DNA of 64,000 nucleotides, from assembly GCA_047967505.1 (NCBI GenBank), contig CM106538.1. The stretch is one strand, 5' to 3'. The DNA is from Dipteris shenzhenensis. Its lineage: Eukaryota > Polypodiophyta > Polypodiopsida > Gleicheniales. Below, piece after piece: positions 45,615-58,599 of this stretch. How positions within the stretch are numbered: the first letter of the stretch is position 1; each line of letters begins with the position of its first letter. The notes under the pieces are model-generated. The model did not search any database and had not been told where the DNA came from. It saw nothing but the letters and a program-made list of their open reading frames with translations. Both the position numbers and the translations under genes were made by a program.

Positions 45615-47850
45615 GCGTTACCAAAAATGGCATTGGAGAAGACTCCTCATATTGTCTAAAAGTATCCATGAGATGTGCAAATGTCAATGTTTGGCTAGTT
45701 CTTAACCTCTCTGAAAACTTGTTGAACATTGCATCAATATCCTCATGTGTATGCCCAACCATCAAGAATCCCAATTGGATTGACTTTGAAATCCCTCAAG
45801 CAACAAGTAATGATAGGTATGCAAACAAGTACCTATTCTTGTTTTCAGAACCACAATTATCCAACTACAATAATAGGTGTTTGGGTAGTTTCTTATAAGG
45901 ATTTTCTTGATGGGAACTTCCAAGTCCAAGGTATTTGAATCTTCCACCCACTGGTCCAAGATGAAGTTGTTGTTTGTCATTAGAAACATAGTGAGAATCC
46001 AATGCTTCTCTTGAGGTTAGTGCGTTTAGTAGAGCGTTGTTAGACCTTGGCATCCCATCATGTACCAAATCTCCAAGTGCATGGTTATCAAATCTTTCAA
46101 GATTTCTCAAACACAAAGCCAATGAACCGATTGTGAAGTTAGGATCTGACGGCCACAAGGATAATGAAAAATGACCATAACGTCCTTGACCATGTCCATG
46201 TGTTATCATGCGAGTCAAAGCCACCAGGAGCTGAAAGGATTTGTCTGTGTCCTTTGAATGATTGCATAATCTAGGGATGGTTGTCTTCTTTTGGTCCATC
46301 TTATCATGGATAATGCACAAGTATGTCTGAGGATACATTTTAGAAAATTTGCACCAAGTGTAGTACACATTTCTACAACTTTTTTGTTGTAACATGTGCT
46401 TTCTTCTATCTTCCACCGACTTATTACGTTCATTTTGGCAATTTGTCGCTGCAAGATGACCCTTGATTGCACTACATAAACCACACTTAGAGAATTCACT
46501 TGTTTTTGACAAAGTTACATGCTTGAATCCAGAGTTCCATATATGGTTGAATGTGGAAGTTGACATCTCCTTACAACCCAAACTATGCTTTAACTGCATG
46601 TTAACCTCATAGAGAATATCAACCTACTTGTATACATCTGGTATCACCAACTGTGTTTCCCTTGATCCATCCTGAAGTGTTCTACTTTTGTGTGGCATAC
46701 GCTCAGAATTGTTATCCACAAAATCTTAAATTATGGCTCTACCTAGTTTTGTGTGGTCCCAACCTCTCCGCATGATTCCTTTATTACCATGCATGCACCT
46801 TCATATACCAATTTCAAATTGCTCCATATAGCGATAAAAGGTTATTTTTGGAATACCATGCATTTCATACCATGCTCTACAACAAACTTGAATACCATTC
46901 AATGAAAAGACATATTTGAACTACCCATTGTCATCTTTTCAACAAGCAACCCCAAGAGTGTCATATATATAATTGGTGTGAGCCTCCAAACTTTGGCCCC
47001 AATACTCTATGCGTAATTTGGATAACATTTGACGATCGGCAAATTGACAACAATTTTGTTTACAACAATCAATCATAGATACTTTTGTGACTGCATCCCT
47101 TGTGAGTCTAGATGATGCTAATGGCATGCCATGCTTTTTAGCTTTCCTCTTTATCATGCAGTAACGCTTCTTTTTTGTGGATTTTTCATTTGGGTCCTCA
47201 TCTTCCATGTGCTTTTGCCTAGAACCACTTGGAAAATTCATGGTGTCATCGATTCTTAATGAAGTTCCATCTAAAAAGGTTATTTGTGCAATGGGCCATT
47301 TTATTAAGTGGATGGTATCGATGCCTGATACATCACTATGATACTTTTCAATTCCTACACCCAGATTACCTTCACCAAGCATCTCAAAATTTATAGGTTC
47401 AAATGGGTAGACATACAAAACAACACCCTCAGCAATGCTCTTGGTTTTTTGCTCATCCCATATTAAAACTTTCTTGTCCTTCCATGATTCTCGAATGGAA
47501 AACTCATCATATTCACATAGAGGTTCAACATCAATGGTATCTGATGCTATATCATTCATTGGTAGAATAGCTCCATTGACATTGTCCACACAACTCATTG
47601 ATCGTGCTTCCCAACGAACAACACTACCCAAAGCCTCATAGACTAAGAATGCATCCATTGTAGGAAATGGAAGAAGTGCACTTTCATCCATACAAATATC
47701 GATCGCCACTGATACATTGTTTTCTCCCAAGGGCACACCTTGACACATGTCATCATGTGATGTAGAGAATATTGTCCCAATGGCAACAATATTTCCACTG
47801 ACAAGCAAGTTGACTTTAACCCCCACTTTCAATGTGGCACCTGCATACAT
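45615..47850 (-). pseudogene. second-family DUF7869-like candidate transposase
   Basis: One long decayed reading with about six in-frame stops. It opens after a TGCAG splice-acceptor-like site at about 47850 with GATLKVGVKVNLLVSG, then IVAIGTIFSTSHDD and PLGENNVSVAI, the same TNP1-like N-terminal pattern as family one. Then SRLTRDAVTKVSMIDCCKQN with CC..NC, WYEMHGIPKITFYRYME, SEFSKCGLCSAIKGHL, IIHDKMDQKKTTIPRL, LDNCGSENKNRYLFAYL and GFLMVGHTHEDIDAMFNKF. All three catalytic clusters are therefore present in order. Sequence identity to family one is low outside these clusters. The C-terminal end is missing at 45614. No TIRs were identified for it. Confidence 0.7.
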
Positions 47851-47919
47851 ATCATTTCTTATAGTTCAATATTGATATCTGATGGTGTGACTTAGGACGA
47901 AAATGCTTTACAAGATTTC

Positions 47920-48600
47920 ATTGCACGACCAGATCTTCCTAAACCTTGGTGCTTTGAATTTTAGCCAGCAAAATCTAGCTACATGGCCAAATCTTCACAG
48001 ACCATGGTGCTTTGAAAGGGAGATAGCAAGACTTGTCCACACAATCAAATCTCTCGAGACGCTAGTGCTTTCCAAAAACCATCAAGATTTATCGACACAA
48101 CCAAATGTACTTAGACCTTGGTGGTTTGAAAGAAGCCAAATCTCCACATACCCTGGTGCTTTCAAAGAAGCCCACAAGATTTGGCCACATGGTCAAATCT
48201 CCCCATACCCTAGTGCTTTGAAAGGAGCCAACAAGATTTGGCCACATGGCCAAATCTCCTAAGACACTAGTGCTTTGAAAGAAGCAATAAGATTTGGCCA
48301 CATAGCCAAATCTACTCAGACCTTGGTGCTTTCAAAGAAGCTAGCAAGATTTGGATGCATGGCCAAATCCTTCAAGACCTCGGTGACTTATTTCAAAGCA
48401 CTGAGAAGATTTGGTTGTGCCGTTCTTTCAAACTTGGGGAGATTTGGTCATGTGGCCAAATCTTGTAGGCTTCTTTCAAAGCACTAGGGTATGGGGAGTT
48501 TTGGCCGTGCAACCAAATCTTGCATGCTTCTTTCAAATCACCAGGTTCTGGGAGATTTGGCCGTGTGGCCAAATCTTTCAAAGCACCAGGGTTTGGGAAA
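47920..48600 (+). repeat. 57-bp tandem array with internal inversion
   Basis: Units of about 57 bp with AGATTTGGCCACATGGCCAA (starts near 48177, 48234, 48290, 48347) and CTAGTGCTTTGAAAGAAGC. From about 48400 the units run in the opposite orientation (GGCTTCTTTCAAAGCACTAG). It starts about 70 bp upstream of the second-family N-terminal exon, the same position that arrays occupy in elements 1 and 2. Confidence 0.8.
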
Positions 48601-48699
48601 ATTTTGCTGCAGGGCATCGAGAGAAGAGCATCCCCTTCTTTTGTTACACGATCAGTAATGCCAGGAGATTTCAGCTCAGTAGTAGAGGTTGGAGACCCT

Positions 48700-49508
48700 C
48701 CAGAGTTCCTCATTGGGAGACATTTGATATCACTGCGGATCTGCAGACGTGCTTTTGGAGGAGACTCTAGAAATCCCACAAGAATAGAAAGATCACTATC
48801 TTCTTTTGGCTCTCTATCCATGGTGGGATTGCTGTGAACCTTTGGAGATCCAGGTTCGGAGCCGGACCCTACTTGCCCTCGTTGCCTCTCTGCTTCAAAG
48901 ACTATTCAGCATTGCACTCCCCATTCTTTATGACATGGGGCTAAGTGGCTTGGCTTTCTCTTACAGGGCCTTAGGTATTCTATAAGAGATTTGACTTCTC
49001 TCGGGCCATTTCGGTTCGATGTCATCAGATTGAGTTCTGCTCGTTGGATGTGGTACCACACCTTCCTTTTACAGCTGTTTACAGCTGTACATGCCTCTGT
49101 GGATACTTCTTGGGAGATTCTAGTGAGCATAGCATCCTGGCATATCTGGAGAGCCAGATGCACAGAGGATTTGGAGGGTACTCAGGTTCATCCCTCGCAC
49201 ACATTGGCTAGTATCTGGACAAACACCATACATACTTTGATGTCCGTATGGACGAGTATGCAGGGAGACTCCCGTGCAGCCTAAGCTAGGAGGGCTTCTT
49301 TCTTCAGGGAATGGAAGGATTCTCCTTTCTTCTTTGAGACTACTACAGGGCTGAGGTGGCACTTTCAGCCTCAGCCTTGGTTGTTTTCCACCTCACTCTG
49401 AGGGGGTTTTTATTTATCCTCATGATTTCATGATGTATTCTGCTTTGAGCTTGCTCTCACGGGTTTTTTCTCTTACTTAATAGAAGTCTCTTTCTTGGGG
49501 AAAAAAAA
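48700..49508 (+). mobile_element. 5'-truncated LINE 3' end
   Basis: Translation with frame changes reads KITIFFWLSIHGGIAVN, like the zf-RVT region that follows LINE reverse transcriptases, and later SWEILVSIASWHIWRARCTE, the typical WxIWxARC tail. It ends in a 3' untranslated region and a run of A at 49500-49508. The 5' end is uncertain. Confidence 0.6.
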
Positions 49509-50457
49509 ATATGATGCAGACATGCCAGAGGGTGATGGTATGATCTTCTATGACATCACACAGATGGGAGGCATCTTGATGGATGCACGAGGGAAGGACA
49601 TCATGGCCTTCATGTGCTCTGTAGTTGCTAACAACTATAGAGATTGCTTTATTCCATTCAAAGAGCAGCAAAAAAGGTTGGTTGATGATACCATCAATGC
49701 TATATGCTCTAGGTATCCCAATCCCCCCAATGTTGAGTTCATAGAGAAATGGGCAAAGTCAAAGATTACCATTATACTTGCCAATAAAAGATCTTTGCTT
49801 AAGAGGCGGGTAGTAGCCGAGATTGCCAGGAGAGAGGGAGGTCAACCACCAAGGGGCCAGCCCCACATAGCTCATAAGAGTGAGTGGAAGAAAACAATGA
49901 AGGCAGCGAAGGTGGACCCCATTCTCTAGCATGTGGAGGCACGAAGGATCCAAATTGAGCAATATGGAAAGGTGCATTTTGGAGCAGGGGGTATTGCATC
50001 ACGGGAGGCCCAATTTGTAAGTATCGATCTCAAATTATATTGTGTTTATATGGTTTATTAGGAGGTTTTTTCTTTGTACTAACCCCTCAACAAATTGTGT
50101 CATCTTACAGCTTGATATCATGGGCAAGTACCCTACTCTTGTCGAGATAGCCTACCATGGTGGACATTGCATAGGACATACATGGAGGCACTTCTATGAT
50201 GAGGGGTTGATTACTGAGGAGGAGTATATCTGGGCTACTAGAGTGCCCCCCCAGGTATTTAAAATTACTTAAATAATGTCAATATTGTAAATAAAGATTT
50301 GATTTTTCATACATTGATACATGTTGTCCCTCGTTTATAGGCCCCTAAGGATATTCAGGAGGAAGAAGGTGAGGATACTAAGGAGGAAGAAGGCGATGAA
50401 GAAGGAGATAAAGAAGGCGATGAAGAAGGGAGCGAGGATGTGGATGACTTAGATTAG
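49509..50457 (+). pseudogene. three-exon relic of unknown function with acidic tail
   Basis: Exon one reads ADMPEGDGMIFYDITQMGG, CSVVANNYRDCFIPFKEQ, WAKSKITIILANKRSLLKRR and, after one TAG at about 49927, HVEARRIQIEQYGKVHFGAG. A GT-AG intron (about 50018-50109) leads to exon two, LDIMGKYPTLVEIAYHGGHC to IWATRVPPQ. A second intron (about 50254-50340) leads to a Glu/Asp-rich end finishing DVDDLD at about 50457. Both introns keep consensus borders. The 5' part is cut off by the LINE poly-A. I do not recognise the family; a plant transposon-encoded protein is possible. Confidence 0.5.
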
Positions 50458-51233
50458 TCGTAGAAGTAGTGCTAGAATTAGTGCTCGCTACTCTTTTTTG
50501 TACTTGAAGCCATTGGCTTGCCTCTCTTGTATATACACTCCTCTTATTTTTTGTACTTGAAGCCACATGTGGATTGGCTTCGTGCTGTATGTATATACAA
50601 GCACTTTTTCGGCTATGAATTAATATACACTCCTTTTATTTTTTTGGCATTCAATTTCCTTGTGCAATGTTCTATCAATGAATGCTTTGTGAACTAAATG
50701 TTTTGGAGTTGTATTGTTTTATTTGGAATTGTAATCGTCGGCTATAGACATGCATGGAATCATGCTAATTAAAATGCATTTGGCTATAAGAATTGAATTG
50801 CACACTGTAGAAATAGGAATCTTGCAACCACGCATCATACACAGCATTCTGTTCATCCACACAAAATTTTACAATAATAATCTACAGAGCATTTTATAAG
50901 CATGTCTTTCTATTTTTTTAAAATTTCTATAGAGCGTCTAATAGCATGTCTATAGGAGCATCTGTCTATTATATAGACATGCTTATAGATGTGGATCTGT
51001 AGACACACTAATAGACGCACAAATAGATGCACCCGTAACTTTTTTAAAAAATTAAGGAAATGCATCTGTATGCACGTCTATGGATGCATTGTGCTATTAT
51101 GTGTACTCTCTCTCTCTCTCTCTCTCTCACTCACACACACACACAGACATAATAATTTTGATTAGTAAACATGTATCACACCGTTAAACATTCATGGATG
51201 ATGGTCACACTAGAAAGGATATATATATATATG

Positions 51234-51271
<38 letters not shown>

Positions 51272-51557
51272 CATATATATACATACATACAAGTCCAATG
51301 TGGCTCCCCATGTATACTTTCCCCATATCCAAAGACATGTACATACTTCGCCCACATGAATGGGCCATTAGTTTTAAAGGGGTCATAAGAGAACCTTCGA
51401 TACCACTACATTGGGTAGTCACATGGAGAAAGCTTGCAAACTCCTCATGTGACTATCTCCCAATAATAGAGAGCAACTTTTATGCATGTTTGAGGAGGAG
51501 AGATAGCAAGTCTTGGGTGTTCTAGCCTTCATAGAGATCTACCAAGCTGTCATTTTA

Positions 51558-51588
<31 letters not shown>

Positions 51589-51624
51589 CATTGGGGGGTT
51601 CCAATTGGCTCCTAAACTTCTACC
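50458..51624. other. no gene; simple repeats near the right end
   Basis: AT-rich. An inverted repeat AGCATGTCTATAGGAGCATC against TATATAGACATGCT lies near 50950-50990. (CT)n spans 51109-51128, an (AT)n/(GT)n block 51220-51290, and (GA)n about 51561-51588. The segment ends with TACC, the probable left target duplication of element 3. Confidence 0.6.
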
Positions 51625-51650
51625 AACACTTATTTCATTAATTTTGGACT
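51625..51650 (+). repeat. Element 3 terminal inverted repeat
   Basis: Identical to the element 1 TIR, preceded by TACC (51621-51624). Confidence 0.8.
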
Positions 51651-51829
51651 TGTCAATGTACAAATTCATTTTTACATATACTTTTGGACTAGTTTGCGGA
51701 TAAAATTTAAGAAAAAACCCAATCTTCAAAGCACAGATGAAAACATAAAAACAAGCAATTTTTTTAAATTTTTTTCAAGAGATGAAGCTAAAATTATAAA
51801 ATTTAACAAACCTTAGATAAGTTACACTA

Positions 51830-52110
51830 AAAAATAAGATTTAGCAGTTGTAAACTCTTTTAATATTTATAATGGTGTTAACAAACACCTTCAAAAGTTA
51901 CATTATTAAGCAAACTCTCACAATATTTATAAAGGTGTTGACAAACACTAAAATATACAATAAGCCTCAGATAAGTTACACCAATGTAAACTCTCTTAAT
52001 ATTTATAATGATGTTAGCAAACAACTTCAAAAGTTACAACTGTATTAAGCAAACTCTCACAATATTTATAAAGGTGTTGACAAACACCAAAAGTTACAAT
52101 AAGGCTCTCA
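51830..52110 (+). repeat. subterminal hairpin repeats of element 3
   Basis: About three units of about 110 bp, each with ATTTATAATGGTGTTAACAA or ATAAAGGTGTTGACAAACAC, forming small GGTGTT/AACACC hairpins. Homologous single units occur near 12902 and 43990. The stem contains the terminal hexamer of the TIR. Confidence 0.6.
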
Positions 52111-53398
52111 CTGGAAGGCATTAATATTTTCTCTTGAAATCCTAGATTCAACCCATTCAAGGTTTGAGTTCATCTCATCATCATCGATGTAGTTAAACCT
52201 ACAGAAGAGAAGTAAGTAATTATAAAATTTCTCTTGTATAACACTTTGTTTATTCTGAATGGCTTGTGCTTCCTAGGGTGGAAATCTTCCATAACGAGCC
52301 ACATGCAAAGATATCTCACTTAGAAAGTCCTATATGAATGTAATCTATCTATTTCACTAGTAGACCTACTTATTTTTCCTCTCTCCTCCTTCTCTAAGCA
52401 CTTTTGACAAGCAAACTCGTCCTTCTTGTACTGGGTTGACGGAGCTGTATGTCTCTTTCTCTCCTCCCTCTTCCCCTGGTTCTCAGCGGTGATCCATTCT
52501 TTGCAGGTGCTAATGGCTGCTCGACGAAATTGATGACTTCAAAAAGATCCATGGAAACGAGAGGAGGAAGGTAACGAGAGCAAGGAAATTAGAAAGAGTA
52601 AAGTGGAAGAAGTGTTTCAGTGTAAGGCTACTGGCAAGATGGAAGGAGCAAGCTTGAGGAGAGGAGGAAGGTAATGAGAGCAAAGTGGAAGTAGTATTTG
52701 GCTATAAAGCTACAGTCGAGATGTAGGAGACGAATGACTAGAGAGGGATTTATAGAACTGCACACTCATAATGTGAGATGAAAGACTTAGAATAAAGAAT
52801 TGGGAGAGGCTGAGATGTCACTAAGATGATGGTTGGAGAACGCTAGACTACTAGATTATGTGAAGTAACAGATGCAAGGCCATAATGCAAGACATGTGAG
52901 GCGGTAGATTTTGAGTACATTGAAATCTATAAAATAAAGTGATGGAACACAAGAATGATATAATTATTAGATTCTCATCATGAGATATTTATTTTATATA
53001 AGAAGTTAGACTTGCAGATGCAAGACTGTAATGCGAGACATGTGAGACAATAGGTTTTGCCTACATTAAAATCTATAAAATAAAGTGATGGAACACAAGA
53101 ATGATATAATTATTAGATTTTCATAATGAGATATTTATTGTATATAATAAGTTAGACTTCGAATAAAGTGAAATCGACTAAATAAATTTAGAGAGGTGAG
53201 TTGTCGATTTAGTGAAGTAAAAGATGCAAGACCATAATCATATGAGATGATAGATTTTGAATACATTTAAATCTATGAAATAAAGTGATTGAAGACAAGA
53301 ATAATATAATTATCACACTCCCTTCTTTCATCCATCCTAATCCTTCTACAAGCACATTCTTCTTTCATCACTCTTAATTTATCATCTCCCCACCCACC

Positions 53399-53851
53399 AT
53401 GGTTGTCCTTGGCATCATCGCAGACGTGGAGTCCAGAATCGACAATCTCAAAGAATGGATTGCTAACCAAGGAGCAAGGAGAGATGCAAGAAATCGACAA
53501 GGCTCTCCACTTACATGGATGGAGAGAGAGGAATTCGATGCACAGATGTGGGCAGAGAGGGAGGAGACTTAGAAGATAGCAGAGAGCAAAAGACTTTTAC
53601 AATGTATTATAAAAGCATGACAAGATCTCTTAGACTTCTTAATCAACCTACATTATCGTAGCACTCGGTGTGGCCGATTTGATGCAGATGCTGAAAGAAC
53701 AATAAGGGCCTCCCAAAGAGATTATAAAGAAACAATCTGTGACTACTTGAATTTCTTCCGTCATTGTAATTATGTTGAGAATACGGATTTGGAGTCCGTG
53801 GAAGATTGGATTGTTGAGAAGATAAGAGATACTAATGATGAGATCTTCTAG
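53399..53851 (+). pseudogene. small decayed ORF of unknown function in element 3
   Basis: One reading frame of about 150 codons, starting MVVLGIIADVESRIDNLKEW and ending WIVEKIRDTNDEIF, with two in-frame stops (TAG at about 53570, TGA at about 53618). Charged and probably helical. No family recognised. It is divergent from the C48-like gene, which lies on the other strand 500 bp away. Confidence 0.4.
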
Positions 53852-54323
53852 TGTGATCTCGGCCTGTGTGGCCCATAATAGTCACTATTCTTATTTTATA
53901 TTATCTGCAACAAGCCTAGTAGGGCTGAGCAGATCATATTAGAATTGCTAATACAATTTATTTTTGAGTAGCAAATTCTCATGAAGTGTGGCTCTTATGA
54001 CTCTATAATGTTATAAACTTTGACCCTATAGCATGATTTGAGTAATCTTATTGTTTTAAGTCACAATTTCTCATCAAGTGTATCCCATGATAAATGTCCC
54101 TTATGTATCCATGAGAGACTGCCCCTTATGTATTCACATATAATCAAATAATAATACAAATTGAATAAATATCATAAGTAAATATTCTAATGTATTATAA
54201 CATTAAACATAAGTTAAAAAAACACTATCCTTAGTCAACACAAACAAGGTAAAAATATTCAAGGACTCGTGTTTCTTTCTACATGCTTTACAACAGAATA
54301 GAGTTTGATAAATCCGCTTGAGG

Positions 54324-57300
54324 CTATGATGCTCTAAGAGTACATTGAGTCTCTACTTCTTGTGTAGATGGTGTACATTGAGTTTCTACTTCTGGTGCAA
54401 TCGGGATAGACTCAATTTTTTTTTCTTCGCAAGATGTGATGTTGTAGATGCACATTGAGTCTCTACTTCTTGTGTAGGAAGAATGCATTGAGTCTCTAAT
54501 ATTCAAGTGGAGACTGTAATGCTTTTGTTATAGACTCATTCTCTTCTTGAGGCTGTGATGCACAAGGAGATTGAATTGTCTCTTGAATTTCTTTGGCTCC
54601 CTGAGGTTCTTCATTGACATCATGTTATTTTCCAATGGTAGCAGTTAGTCTTAGCTATAAAATCTTATAGCTCGAGCTTTGTATATGCTTCTATTGAGAC
54701 ATGTTCAAAAATTTCATTGAGGAACAATATGAAGCTATAGGCAACTCTCCACCCACTGGTAAACTCGTCTTTTTGCTCCACTACAAGGCGTGTCTAGAAA
54801 TTTGGTTGGTCTTGATGCTCCCTGATTTTTATAATCGTAGATACTAACTTGTTTGCAGACCTGTCCATCATGACATATGATAAAGTGAATTTGTGTAGTA
54901 AATAGTAAGATGCATGTTCATAATGCTATGATAAAATAACACTTACTTGAACACCCCGTGAAAGCCTCTAAATGAATTGACAAGCCAACAATGGTTGTCA
55001 TCAAGATCCCATACTATCAGGCTCCAATGTGAGTTACATCACCAATGAAGAAAAAAAGATTTATTGACACAAAAAATAAAGAGTAAAAGAAAGGTTGAGA
55101 TGATACTTACTTCTCATAATATGGCATAAAGACTACTAGCATGACATCCAAGTCTAAAGGTTGTAGCATTGAACAAACACCATCTACCATCTTCTTGATA
55201 TCACTAAGTACAGCTGGAGAGAATCAAGCATACACACACGATTCTATACCGATCTAGGAAAGTGAGATATAACTATACTACTGTAGCACTAAATAAACAA
55301 ATGTTACAAGTAGATTGAATCAAATGATTGAAGTATCAAGACAAGAGAAGTTCATATCAAACTTGAGGATGGCCATCATGACTTTTTCATTAGACTCTTT
55401 CAAAGGGTCAGAGAGGATTGTAACTTCCTCACTACCAAATGTCAAAACATGAGGTCGCTTGCTAATGATGTGACTTCCCATCTGGGCGACAGCAAAAATT
55501 CCATCATACTAATTAAAAGATCAGCACTCTTTGCTGGCCTTTCATAGTGATTGGTGTTACGATGGAGGGGACTTGGAGCTCCATGCTCTTCCAGCATTAG
55601 TTGCATTCCCTCTTATGTTGTTCTATAAGGAGTGATCATTGTAAGGTCTCTTCATGCACAAGAAAAATGTTTCAAGACTGTATCTTGAGACCACGTTCTC
55701 TCTTGTCCCTCTTTCTTGAGTATATACCATTGTAAATCTTAAGCTCATTGCCATATTGTTTTTCTAGGGTAGAAGACATTTTTTCCTTGTTATCTTTATC
55801 AACAAATATGACAATGTTACATAGTCCCACTCTACCAATGGTGGTATGTAATATTCTGTCAAGGAGTTGATGAATATCATCAGGTGATATTTCATAGACA
55901 AAGAAAAGTTGAGGCCTCTCCCAAGTAGTGTCATCAGACAAGAAATCATTCAATGAAACTCCCTTGCACTCAACACTCTTTCCAGACTCTCAAATGATAT
56001 CATGTATTAAAAAAAAGCCCTTGTTCAAAGTTTTTTCTTTTCTGAGAGTGTGCTCATTGATTATTTTTTGTGCATATGCATGCACATTTTCTGGAATTTC
56101 ACTTACCATAGAAGGAGTAATTTCAGATCCATCCTCTTCTACCTTCACCATTTGTGTGCCCAAGCCTTCTGTTTAGCCAATGGTAAAGCTAACGCCATCT
56201 GCCTCACAATACTGTGATCAACTTTACATTGGCTAATTGGAATATTTTTTTAGCCAGAAAATATTCAATTGCACCCTTTACTAAATCACGCTTGACCTAA
56301 AAAACCATTCTTTGGACATTAATTTCTCTGCAGCAAGACTTGCGTATTTGTCTAGCAAGTTTCTTATAGGCCTCCACATCTGAGCCGTCATCTCTTTTTT
56401 CTCATTCTTCTTTGCCTTGTCTTTAATCAATGACAGAAACTCATATGTGACAATTTGGTAATCCATCCAAGGAACTAGTTTTTTCCCATCAAGCAAAGCC
56501 TAAAAAATCTTTTTAGCATAGACTGTATCTAAGGTCCTCCCATTGGTGAAGATGCCTGCTTTGACCACTGTTGAAGCATGTACAACTTGAGTCTTCTAGC
56601 CCCATATATATCCTTTTATTCATGCGAAGATTTAGGTTCTTCATTGATAACATTTCTGCTTCTGAATCTGACTCCATCTCAAGACCCTCCGCATCCTCTT
56701 CATGTTCTTTCTCTTCTCTTCTTCACCCTTTCTTTGTAGATGAACGACCTCTTTTTCGAGCACTTGTAGCTATCATAGGACTTGGAACTGTAGCTTGTGA
56801 AGTACTTGCCTTTTGCATTTGACGTCAGGGTTTATTTTTTAGGGGCTCTATGTGAACCACTTTAGATCGCCCTACTTCTTGTTGTATTGCCTCCACTTCA
56901 AGTATACTCAAGGGCTGCACTTGTTCTGTTATTCCATCAACTTCATGAGTTACACCATCTAATTGCATAATACCATGAACGAAGATGCATGTGCATGTCT
57001 TGTCTCATCTGATGCATGTTCTGTCTCACCTAATTCAATTCCTATCTCTGATGTAGGTCCCTTGTAAGCATCCACGTGTACAAGATCCTCATCTGATGCG
57101 ACAATGTATTCTGTCTCATCCACTCCAATTCCTCTCTCATTTGTATTACCTTGAACCAGGTCTACATGGCGTGTCTCATCACTTCCTTTCTCATGTGTGG
57201 ATTCTTGCACCTTAGGTCCCTTTAATGAAGTTGAACCTTGTTCAATGACACCCTGAAAGTGTTCAAGGATTATCTTTGAGTGCATTTTTCTTGCTTCCTC

Positions 57301-57702
57301 AATGGGAAATTCCTCCCACACACATTGGAGGATCTCCAATGCAAGAACCAATTCAAAAAATCTAGGTGCTATTGGAGGTGGCATCACAAAGTGCATTGCA
57401 TCTTTCTTTGAAAGATGAAACAATTTGTTGTTCATTCTTGACTTTGTGTAAATCATCATTGTATTGCTATCTTTTTCAATTTTTATTCCTAGTAAGGTGC
57501 CCCCTTGAATCAAATTGCTCTTTGAGAAATATATATCTAATGCATGCTCATCTTTCTCCAACTCTCTCTTTGCTCAATACGAAGAACCATGCTTTCTTTG
57601 TGGTGTCAACAACGGTCCAGTTTGTGAAGTCCTTCGAGGCATAAATTCTTCCATTGTATTTTAGTGTCATACCATTGACAAATGCTGAAGCCTCAAGATC
57701 CA
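54324..57702 (-). pseudogene. C48 (Ulp1-like) cysteine peptidase gene of element 3, decayed
   Basis: Ulp1-type enzymes cleave SUMO-like proteins in the nucleus. Reading from 57702: MDLEASAFVNGMTLKYNGR, a frameshift near 57550, a 200-residue acidic region (to 56959), a basic patch (ARKRGRSSTKKG), LLDGKKLVPWMDYQIVTYEF (like the Ulp1 WLND motif), FVYEISPDDIHQLLDR, then after intron-like gaps a DLDVMLVVFMPYYEK strand, HWSLIVWDLDDNHCWLVNS and QKDEFTSGWRVAYSF. His-Trp and Gln match the C48 catalytic pattern. The usual Asp (DS) reads Asn, and the Cys (DCG) reads Ser (codon 54755-54757). Several stops make it a pseudogene. The C-terminal tail has EVETQC repeats. Plant transposons often carry C48 domains. 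Confidence 0.55.
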
Positions 57703-58599
57703 TCCTATATTAAAGCATATCAAAAATTTTAGGTATAAATAATATAATACTTTTGCATGAAAACTACAATTACTTTGATAAATCAAAAGTGCAATGATTC
57801 CCATTAATATGCCTCAAGTTTTCATTCTCCCCAATGGTGTAAGTGTCAATTTCATGCTTTGGGAATAGCCTAAAAGGCTTTACAAGGCTTAGATACATGC
57901 ATAAATGTGAAAAAAAATAAGGATTTACAATGAACTCATGGATAGTGTAAAATGAAATAAAGTACAATCGAATACAAATCTGAAGTCTATCTGATACAAG
58001 TGCAATATGCTCTGGTATAAATACAATCTGCTCTATCCACTCCCACAATTGATACAACTGTAATCTGTCATGTCCATTGATACAACTTCCAATCATCTTG
58101 AAAGTTAAAAAACCTTGATCATTGCTTAAATGGTAGGGTTGTTGTGAGTGTGAAATCGAATGTGAACAAATGGACTGCTGACTCTGATTAGAAACTAGTT
58201 GGGAAATTTTGAGCATGGCCTTGATTCATTTTTTTAGAGTTCTCTCCTCTAAGGATAAACTAATCTATGCTAATCTAAACTGCACCAACCGTCAAAGCGA
58301 ATAAAAGCAAGAAATAGTTTCTTTTCCGTTGTTCTTTTTAATATGCTTAGGTTGCGAGTTAAAAGCAAAAAATAATTTCTTTTCCATTGTTCTTTTTAAT
58401 ATACTTAGGTTGCGAGTTTAAAAAAGACAATTACTATTGAGATAAGCAATTTGAAAAATGAGAATATATTTTTATTTACAAAAACTAATTTATTTACAAC
58501 TCATAAGTATTTAACATTCACATTATTAAGAAGTTAAAATCTCAATAAATTAGAATTTGACTTTATGAAAAATAAGAAAAAATAAAAATTGAAATTGAC

